This document shows positions 14,478 through 19,491 of a DNA stretch of 19,491 nucleotides, piece after piece. The stretch is from assembly GCA_002408385.1 (NCBI GenBank), contig DHSB01000007.1, positions 10,316-29,806 on the forward strand. The letters run 5' to 3'. The DNA comes from Myxococcales bacterium UBA5297. Lineage in GTDB: Bacteria > Myxococcota > Myxococcia > Myxococcales > UBA5297. Position 1 is the stretch's first letter; each line of letters starts with the position of its first letter. The notes under the pieces are model-generated. The model saw only the letters and a program-made list of their open reading frames with translations, searched no databases and was not told the DNA's origin. The position numbers and the translations under genes are program-made.

Positions 14478-15587
14478 ATGATCGCGCCAAAGCAGAAGAC
14501 AGCGGCAGTCAGCATCTGGTGGTTTGCTTTCGGCTACTTCGCGGCCTACGTCCCCTACAGCGCCCTGACGAAGCACCTCTCGAAGTCCAAGGGCATTGCG
14601 GGCTTCGAGCTGCTGCCGATCACCGCCATCGCCTCGTTCGTGGCGATGATCATCTTCTTGAGCGCGATGGGCTGGTGGAAGCACGCCGGCCGCCGCAAGA
14701 TCCTCGGCATCAGCGTCCCGTGGCCCGGCAAGTGGACCTTCCTGTCCGGTGTCTGCTCGGCTGCAATCATCCCGACCACCACCCTTGCCTATACCTTCGG
14801 CGGCATCTCGATCGTCTTCATGATGCTGCTTTTGCGGGGAGGCGTGCTCGCCCTCGCCCCGATCGTCGACGCCATCAGCGGGCGGCGGGTGCGCTGGTTC
14901 TCGTGGATCGCGCTGGCGCTGACGGGCGGCTCGCTCTTCGTCAGCTTCTTCTTCGGCCAGGGCAGCTACAAGATGACCGTGGCCGCCGGCATCGACCTCG
15001 CGGTTTACTTGCTCGCGTACTTCGTTCGCCTGCGTTTCATGAGCCGGCTCGCCAAGTCGGATGACGCGGCGGCGACCACGCGCTACTTCGTCGAAGAGCA
15101 CATGTCGGCGACGCCGGTGCTGCTGCTCGTCCTCGGCACCTTCGCCATTTTCGGCCAAGGCGCGGGAGCCGAGGCCGTCAGCCGCGGCTTCACCGAGTTC
15201 TTCGATCACGGCGCCGCCGTGGTGGCCATCGCGCTCCTCATCGGCGTGCTGTCGGAGGGCACCGGGATCTTCGGCGGCCTCGTGCTGCTCGGCAAACAGG
15301 AGAACACCTACTGCGTGCCGGTCAATCGCGCCTCGAGCCTGCTCGCCGGCGTGACCGCCAGCTTCGCCCTGGCCATCTTCGGTGGCGGTCGGTGGCCTGG
15401 GGCTCCCGAGCTCGTCGGCGCCGGCATGATCATCTTCGCGATCGTCGTGCTCTCGGTTGGCCCGGCCCTCGAAAAGAGGCGCAAGGCGGCTGTCCCGGTG
15501 CCGGCCTCCGAGGCCGCGCCCGCGCAGGCCCAGACCGCGCCCGACGGTGCGAGCGAGACCACAGAGCCGATGCGAAAGTCCGGCTAG
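14478..15587 (+). CDS. DMT-superfamily (EamA-like) membrane transporter
   Basis: A 369-aa integral membrane protein with about ten hydrophobic segments, near residues 11-31, 44-66, 86-106, 109-130, 140-160, 165-186, 211-230, 246-270, 285-303 and 311-330. The arrangement is two repeats of five, as in EamA/DMT metabolite carriers: MLLLRGGVLALAPIVDA ending repeat 1, and NRASSLLAGVTASFALAI near the end of repeat 2, each followed by a final helix (WIALALTGGSLFVSF; LVGAGMIIFAIVVLSVG). The last 37 residues are an Ala/Pro/Glu-rich soluble tail. Substrate unknown; the family moves amino acids, nucleotide-sugars and other small molecules. ATG at 14478 has AGAGGA seven bases upstream. The upstream neighbour is the racemase-type enzyme, but the 400-base spacer argues for separate transcription. 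A very strong terminator follows. Confidence 0.82.
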   Translation: MIAPKQKTAAVSIWWFAFGYFAAYVPYSALTKHLSKSKGIAGFELLPITAIASFVAMIIFLSAMGWWKHAGRRKILGISVPWPGKWTFLSGVCSAAIIPTTTLAYTFGGISIVFMMLLLRGGVLALAPIVDAISGRRVRWFSWIALALTGGSLFVSFFFGQGSYKMTVAAGIDLAVYLLAYFVRLRFMSRLAKSDDAAATTRYFVEEHMSATPVLLLVLGTFAIFGQGAGAEAVSRGFTEFFDHGAAVVAIALLIGVLSEGTGIFGGLVLLGKQENTYCVPVNRASSLLAGVTASFALAIFGGGRWPGAPELVGAGMIIFAIVVLSVGPALEKRRKAAVPVPASEAAPAQAQTAPDGASETTEPMRKSG

Positions 15588-15620
15588 CCGCGCCCGCGAA
15601 GCAGGCTCTCGTTATCCGAG

Positions 15621-15653
15621 CGGGGCGGCGGCCGACGCCGCCCCGTTTGTTCT
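15621..15653 (+). terminator. Strong rho-independent terminator of the transporter gene
   Basis: CGGGGCGGCG (15621-15630) and CGCCGCCCCG (15636-15645) form a perfect 10-bp GC stem with a five-base loop, 33 bases after the stop codon, followed by TTTGTTCT. Confidence 0.87.
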
Positions 15654-15696
15654 CGAGAAGCGACGCCTCACCTCCTCATCCCTCTCAATGGTGGCG

Positions 15697-15714
15697 CCCT
15701 TCCCCCTCCCCCCC
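15697..15714 (-). other. Possible G-quadruplex motif between convergent genes
   Basis: The plus strand reads CCC TT CCCCC T CCCCCCC, so the minus strand has G runs of 7, 5 and 3 separated by one and two A. With the 7-run supplying two tracts, four runs of three or more G are available with very short loops. It is the only such tract I see in the window. Confidence 0.35.
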
Positions 15715-15768
15715 GAGCACCCTGAGGAGCGCGCCTCCGCGCCCTGAAGCCGCCCGCCAGAGTCGACA

Positions 15769-15801
15769 AGGCCCTCGGCGCCGGGAGGGCGACGAGGGCC
15801 T
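15769..15801 (-). terminator. Probable terminator of the P-loop protein gene
   Basis: AGGCCCTCG (15769-15777) and CGAGGGCCT (15793-15801) form a perfect 9-bp stem with a 15-base loop, 30 bases past the stop codon at 15832. The minus-strand T run after it is short (TGTCGACT), so confidence is moderate. Confidence 0.5.
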
Positions 15802-15831
15802 GTCTTCACTTGGGGCTCTCGAACCTGAGGA

Positions 15832-16815
15832 CTAGCCAGCAGCCCTCGCCTTGGCGACGCGCTGGAAGGCCGCGGCGAGCCCGTCGTGCAGCGCCTTGAC
15901 GTCCTCGGGCTTCCACTCGCTCGGATCGGCGCGGACGAAGGTGGTCTTGTCCTCGCGGTTGTCGAAGCGGGCGACCGGCAGGAAGAACTCCTTGCCGCGC
16001 GTCTCTACCTTGACCGAGTCGGCCTTGCCCGAGGTCTCGAGCAGGTAGGCCATGTCGTCGCAGCCGTACTCGTTCATCATCACCGCCATCGGCACGCCGT
16101 GATTGAGCGAGAGGAAGGTCGAGGCGGCCTTCTGCGGCTTGGCCCGCTCGATGTTCTTGCGCCGCGACTCCTCCGGCGTCACCCACACGTAGCAGATGGC
16201 CGACCGCGAGAGGATGTCGTCGCTGAGCAGCGACAGCGAGTGCTGGTAGCCGTAGGGCGCTGCGAGCGGCATCGAGGAGCCGTCTTTGCCGCCGCGGGCG
16301 AACTCGATGACGATCGTCTTGCCCGCGGTCTCCTGGATGGTCGCGTTCTTGTCGCGCAGCAGGTCCGAGGACTCCTTTTCGATCGCGTCGACGAGCTGCT
16401 TGCGGATCTCCGCGGGCATCGGCTTGAACGCCGCGGGCGCGCCGACCTTCGCGCGCGCGTTGTCAAAGCGCTCGAGCATCCACTCGCCGGCCGACTTCGG
16501 CTCGGCCTTCGTCTTCTTCATCAGGTCGTCGAAGTCCTCGTTGACCAGCTCGATGAGCGTGCCCCAATCCTTGGGCTCCTTCATCGGCAGCTCGTCCGAG
16601 TCGAAGAAGAGGCCGTCCTGGTCGCGCTTGCGCAGCTCCTGGCTGATCGTGCGCATCAGGTGGACGTACGGGTAATCGTCGAGCTGAACCGTCGGGCCCA
16701 TCAGGAAGTCCTCGCGGCACTTCTCGGGGGACAACTTGGCGAGGTACTTGCGGACCTCCGACTTGCCGGAGGCAGGCAGGGCGAGCAGCAGCAGGACGTC
16801 GATGAGTTCGGACAT
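15832..16815 (-). CDS. P-loop NTPase/kinase-like protein, function unknown
   Basis: A 327-aa soluble protein. A Walker A-type loop sits at the very start: LALPASGKSEVRKYL, with G17-K18-S19; the first Gly of the classic GxxxxGK[ST] is A12 here. LDDYPYVHLM at about 45-54 resembles the substrate segment of small kinases. Later parts are well structured: KTIVIEFARGGKDGSSMPL, APYGYQHSLSLLSDDIL, then YVWVTPEESRRKNIERA, which looks like a lid/arginine segment, and LNHGVPMAVMMNEYGCDD. The overall pattern is of a conserved nucleotide-binding protein that I believe occurs in unrelated phyla without assigned function; kinase activity is inference. ATG at 16815 is the only start that fits the P-loop. A plausible sigma-70 promoter lies about 90 bases upstream. 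It stands alone, converging with the transporter gene. Confidence 0.85.
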   Translation of the reverse strand: MSELIDVLLLLALPASGKSEVRKYLAKLSPEKCREDFLMGPTVQLDDYPYVHLMRTISQELRKRDQDGLFFDSDELPMKEPKDWGTLIELVNEDFDDLMKKTKAEPKSAGEWMLERFDNARAKVGAPAAFKPMPAEIRKQLVDAIEKESSDLLRDKNATIQETAGKTIVIEFARGGKDGSSMPLAAPYGYQHSLSLLSDDILSRSAICYVWVTPEESRRKNIERAKPQKAASTFLSLNHGVPMAVMMNEYGCDDMAYLLETSGKADSVKVETRGKEFFLPVARFDNREDKTTFVRADPSEWKPEDVKALHDGLAAAFQRVAKARAAG

Positions 16816-16902
16816 AGGAGCCCCGTCGTGTGAAGGGTTGATGGAAAGGATGCGGCGCGTCCCGGCGCTCCTGAGCGCTCGGGCGCAAAGCAAACGCCGG
16901 GG

Positions 16903-16932
16903 ACTATAGACGAGGTGTCGAAGGCCGGGCAA
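16903..16932 (-). promoter_or_regulatory. Candidate sigma-70 promoter of the P-loop protein gene
   Basis: On the minus strand TTGCCC (16927-16932) and TATAGT (16903-16908) are 18 bases apart, matching four and five consensus bases. The resulting leader of about 80 bases contains a GC-rich hairpin at 16861-16883 (CCCG, GCGCT, loop CCTG, AGCGC, one bulged T, CGGG). Confidence 0.45.
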
Positions 16933-17028
16933 CGAGTCGAGGCTGAAAAGGCTCGTGGACGGCGCGGGCGGGCGACGCGAGGAGCTCAAACGAAACTGCT
17001 CGCCCGGCCCTCGGTCACGCCTGGCTCG

Positions 17029-17302
17029 GTCGCCGGCGTGCTCGTCCAGGTCCTCGTCTCCTGGCTGCTCTCGCTCTACGCCAACCGCACGCCTCGCTAC
17101 GAAGTCAGCTCCCGCGGCGCTCGGCAGCCCCATCATCCTGCTCACCTGCGGCTGTGGATAGCGATGATCCTCCTGCTCGGTGGCGCCAAGCTCGAACGCG
17201 CTCCTCAGACCTCCCGCCCACGCTCCGCGTCGCCCCCAGCCTCTTGGCCTCCTGCCCGCCTTCGCGCTGGGCCTGATCGCGGGCCGCAGACGCGTCCCCT
17301 GA
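17029..17302 (+). pseudogene. Probable frameshifted remnant of a small membrane-protein gene
   Basis: No single frame is open and coding-like, but successive pieces in different frames show strong G/C third positions and hydrophobic protein character: 17029-17112 VAGVLVQVLVSWLLSLYANR then TPRYEVSS; 17117-17158 ALGSPIILLTCGCG in the next frame; 17146-17199 LRLWIAMILLLGGAKLER back in the first; 17208-17249 DLPPTLRVAPSLLA in the third; 17243-17302 LGLLPAFALGLIAGRRRVP ending in TGA. Together they would give about 90 residues with three membrane segments and a basic tail. Frameshift decay or sequencing indels could both produce this; chance in GC-rich DNA is not excluded. No family recognised. Confidence 0.35.
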
Positions 17303-17627
17303 CCCTTCGGACCGAGGCAGACTGCGCCCCCCGCCTGTCCCGAGGCCGAGAGGCAGGCGCTCCGGCGCCCGACCGACCGCACCTGCTGTTCTGGACTCCA
17401 CAGAGCCTTCATGGCAGTCTGCGCGCGTTTCTCGGGCCCGGACTCTCCTCTGTGGGAAGCACCCGCCGGCTGGGCCGGCGCCAAGCATCCGGCACCGAGC
17501 TGGCCTGGAGGCGCGCGTCGGCCGCGGGGCGGCGCGACACGCGGACCCGAAAGATGGACTCAAGCGCGCGGGCTGCGGCCCGCCTGCTCGTTTGGCGCGA
17601 ATCCGAAGCCGTGCGCCTGCTCGCACC

Positions 17628-17687
17628 CCCTCAATCTTGCGAGCCGACCCCGTGCTGGCTCCCAGGAGCTTGCCGGAGGATTGAGGG
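17628..17687. other. Nested stem-loop, possible structured RNA element
   Basis: CCCTCAATC (17628-17636) and GATTGAGGG (17679-17687) are a perfect 9-bp inverted repeat. Inside, GAGCC (17641-17645) pairs with GGCTC (17657-17661). Further perfect hairpins flank it at 17464-17480 (CGCCGGC / GCCGGCG), 17568-17583 (GCGGGC / GCCCGC) and 17701-17718 (CCGGCA / TGCCGG). The outer arms are less GC-rich than the surroundings, which makes a chance match less likely. Strand of action unknown. Confidence 0.35.
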
Positions 17688-17798
17688 CTCCCTCGGAATC
17701 CCGGCACCTGCATGCCGGTTAGGTCTCTTGCTATCGGGGCTTCCGAGCTCACGTCACACGAGCTCCTCCCACTTCGTCCCCATCCCCTGCAAACAGCC

Positions 17799-19491
17799 AT
17801 GTCGATAGGTCTGGTCCTCCTCCTCGTCGCGCTCGCACTTCTGCTCGCGAGCGCGCTCGCCGCCCTGCTTCTCTTCCGCCGCGACAGCGCCGCGCTCGCC
17901 GCCGGTTCGTTCGGCGCTCTTGCCGCCTGCGCGGTCGGGCTCGCGGGCGCTGGGCTCGCGCTGTCTAGGGAAAGCGCCCGCGGCGCGTCCGGTCTGCGGC
18001 TCGCGTGGAGCCTGCCGGTCGGAGGCTTCCACCTCGGAGTGGATGCGCTGAGCGCCTTCTTCCTGCTCTGCGTCTTCCTCGTCGCCGGGCTCGCCGCGGT
18101 CTACGGCCGCGGCTATCTGGCCGGCTACGCGGGCCAGCGCCGGCTCGCGGTGCCCGCGGCGCTCTTCAACCTGCTCGTCGCCTCGATGGCCGCAGTCGTG
18201 CTCGCCCGCGACGGCGTCCTCTTCCTCATGGCCTGGGAGGTGATGTCGCTGAGCGCCTTCTTCCTCGTCACCTTCGAGGACGAGCGCGACGAGGTGCGCC
18301 GCGCGGGCATCACCTACCTCATCGCCTCCCACGTCGGCGTCGCCTTCCTCTTCGCGCTCTTCGCGATGCTCGCCCAGCACGCGGGCAGCTTCGACTTCGA
18401 CGCGATCGCCGCCGCGGGCGCGGCCCCGGGCGCGGGCGCCATCTTCCTCGTCGCCCTGGTCGGCTTCGGCACCAAGGCCGGCTTCTGGCCCCTGCACGTC
18501 TGGCTGCCCGACGCGCACCCGGCGGCCCCGAGCCATGTCTCGGCGCTGATGAGCGGGGCGATGATCGAGCTCGGCCTCTACGGCCTGCTGCGCACCTTGG
18601 GCTTCCTCGGCCTGCCACAGGCCTGGTGGGGCGGCCTGCTCATCGCCATCGGCCTCGTCTCGGCGATGACCGGGGTGATGCACGCCCTCGGCGGGCAGGA
18701 CCTCAAGCGCCTGCTCGCCTATTCGAGCGTCGAGAACGTCGGCCTCGCCACGCTCGGCATCGGGCTCGGCCTGCTCGGCCAGGCCCACGGCCAGCCCGCG
18801 CTCGCCTCACTCGGCTACGCCGGCGCGCTGCTGCACGTGCTCAACCACGGCCTGTTCAAGGGCCTGCTGTTCCAGGCCGCCGGCGCGATCCTCCACGCCA
18901 CCGGCACCCGTCAGCTCGACGCGCTCGGTGGCCTGCGCCGCCGCATGCCCCAGACCGCCCTCGCCTTCCTCTTCGGCGCCGTGGCCATCAGCGGCCTGCC
19001 GCCCTTCAACGGCTTTGTCGGCGAGTGGCTCATCTACCTCGGCGCCTTCCGCGGCGGCGCCTCGCTGCCCGGCAGCGGCGCGGTCTTCGGCATCGCCACC
19101 ATCGCCGGCCTCGCGCTGGTCGGCGGCATGGCCGCCGCCACCTTCGTGCGCGCCTATGGCGTCGTCTTCCTCGGCGAGCCTCGGACGAACATCGCCGAGC
19201 ACGCCCACGAGCCGGGTGCCTCGATGCGCGTGCCGATGTTCGTCGCCGCCGCGCTCTGCCTGCTGCTCGGGGTCTTCCCGATGGCCGGGCTCGCCCTGGT
19301 CACCCCGGCCGCCGTCGCGATCGCCGGGCTGCCCTCGGGCGCCGCCATCGACGCGGGCGCCCTGCTGCCGCTCACCCGCGCCGCGCTCGTCCTGCTCGCC
19401 CTGGTCGGCGCCCTCGCGCTGCTGCGCCGCTGGCTGTTGCGCGGCCGCCCGGTCGAGCAGGCGGCCACCTGGGGCTGCGCCTACGCCGAGC
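17799..19491 (+). CDS. hyfB: Hydrogenase-4 component B-like proton-translocating membrane subunit, partial at right edge
   Basis: The first 564 codons of a large polytopic protein of the NuoL/MrpD/HyfB antiporter-like family, continuing past the window. The N-terminus is hydrophobic (MSIGLVLLLVALALLLASAL). Family marks: E147 in LMAWEVMSLSAFFLV, K226 in GFGTKAGFWPLHVWLPDAHP, the SHVSALMSG stretch, LLAYSSVENVGL near 307-318, H-x3-K354 in LNHGLFKGLLFQAAGA, and ISGLPPFNGFVGEWLIY. The key glutamate and lysines of the proton path are present. The C-terminal TWGCAYAE with C560 resembles the TWxCGY sequence of HyfB/HycC rather than NuoL, so a group-4 [NiFe]-hydrogenase or related ferredoxin-linked complex is the best guess. 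ATG at 17799 has no Shine-Dalgarno, so the start is less sure. Partners such as hyfC, E, F and G would be expected just beyond the right edge. Confidence 0.9.
   Translation, partial: MSIGLVLLLVALALLLASALAALLLFRRDSAALAAGSFGALAACAVGLAGAGLALSRESARGASGLRLAWSLPVGGFHLGVDALSAFFLLCVFLVAGLAAVYGRGYLAGYAGQRRLAVPAALFNLLVASMAAVVLARDGVLFLMAWEVMSLSAFFLVTFEDERDEVRRAGITYLIASHVGVAFLFALFAMLAQHAGSFDFDAIAAAGAAPGAGAIFLVALVGFGTKAGFWPLHVWLPDAHPAAPSHVSALMSGAMIELGLYGLLRTLGFLGLPQAWWGGLLIAIGLVSAMTGVMHALGGQDLKRLLAYSSVENVGLATLGIGLGLLGQAHGQPALASLGYAGALLHVLNHGLFKGLLFQAAGAILHATGTRQLDALGGLRRRMPQTALAFLFGAVAISGLPPFNGFVGEWLIYLGAFRGGASLPGSGAVFGIATIAGLALVGGMAAATFVRAYGVVFLGEPRTNIAEHAHEPGASMRVPMFVAAALCLLLGVFPMAGLALVTPAAVAIAGLPSGAAIDAGALLPLTRAALVLLALVGALALLRRWLLRGRPVEQAATWGCAYAE

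Larger units (their letters stand above)
16816..17798. other. Gene-poor 1-kb region upstream of the hyfB-like gene
   Basis: No intact gene is convincing on either strand; the long open frames are Arg/Ser/Pro-rich and lack any fold pattern. From left to right it contains the leader and promoter of the P-loop gene (to 16932), a stretch at 17029-17302 that reads like a frameshifted membrane-protein gene, and from 17330 on a run of stem-loops. No clear promoter for the hyfB-like gene was found. Confidence 0.5.

Noticed and set aside
17701..17718. Possible sigma-54 promoter (GGCAC followed by TGC) before the hyfB-like gene
   Set aside because: The GG to GC spacing is one base short of the required ten, and the sequence is better explained as a perfect hairpin.
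16915..17808. Intact 297-codon plus-strand gene upstream of hyfB
   Set aside because: Only its segments 17029-17112 and 17146-17199 look coding; the rest is Arg/Pro/Ser-rich, and it overlaps the hyfB-like start.
17754..18788. Minus-strand open frame of 344 codons opposite the hyfB-like gene
   Set aside because: Extremely Glu/Ala/Arg/Gly-rich mirror of a membrane protein gene; no structural pattern.

Overview
High-GC genomic window (GC-biased third codon positions throughout) from a Gram-negative bacterium. Signal peptides, an outer-membrane-type protein, an ECF sigma/anti-sigma pair, a glycosyltransferase-methyltransferase fusion, a long tandem CoA-dehydratase activase and a hydrogenase-4-type membrane subunit together suggest a deltaproteobacterial/Myxococcota-like lineage. 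That placement is inference from gene content, not a database result. I see no rRNA, tRNA, CRISPR array, insertion sequence or phage gene.

Layout. (1) Positions 1-6966, all minus strand, read right to left: ECF sigma factor, zinc-finger anti-sigma factor with one membrane segment, 140-aa exported protein, 414-aa exported probable outer-membrane protein, GT2/SAM-methyltransferase fusion, then a tandem 2-hydroxyacyl-CoA dehydratase activase cut by the left edge. Gaps are 12, 11, 28, 55 and 113 bases, so at least the first four or five genes look like one operon controlled by its own sigma factor. (2) 7203-9713, minus: serC with its own terminator, then a large nicotinamidase-like cysteine hydrolase whose leader can form mutually exclusive hairpins. 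(3) 9907-11367: a small membrane-anchored protein resembling the outer domain of anti-sigma factors (plus), convergent with an SprT-like zinc protein (minus). (4) 11646-15587, plus: adenosine deaminase, mandelate-racemase-type enolase-superfamily enzyme and a ten-helix DMT-type transporter, separated by terminators and long spacers. (5) 15832-16815, minus: a P-loop protein of unknown role with a good sigma-70-type promoter. (6) 16816-17798: about 1 kb with no intact gene, containing what looks like a frameshifted remnant of a small membrane-protein gene followed by several stem-loops. (7) 17799 to the right edge, plus: a HyfB-like proton-translocating subunit, probably the first gene of a membrane-bound hydrogenase or related complex that continues beyond the window.

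The most coherent unit is the sigma/anti-sigma/exported-protein/envelope-enzyme operon. The items most worth a second look are its two unassigned exported proteins, the orphan anti-sigma-like protein at 9907, the P-loop protein at 15832, the switch-like leader at 8472-8542 and the decayed gene at about 17029-17302. No complete new defence or mobile system is evident.
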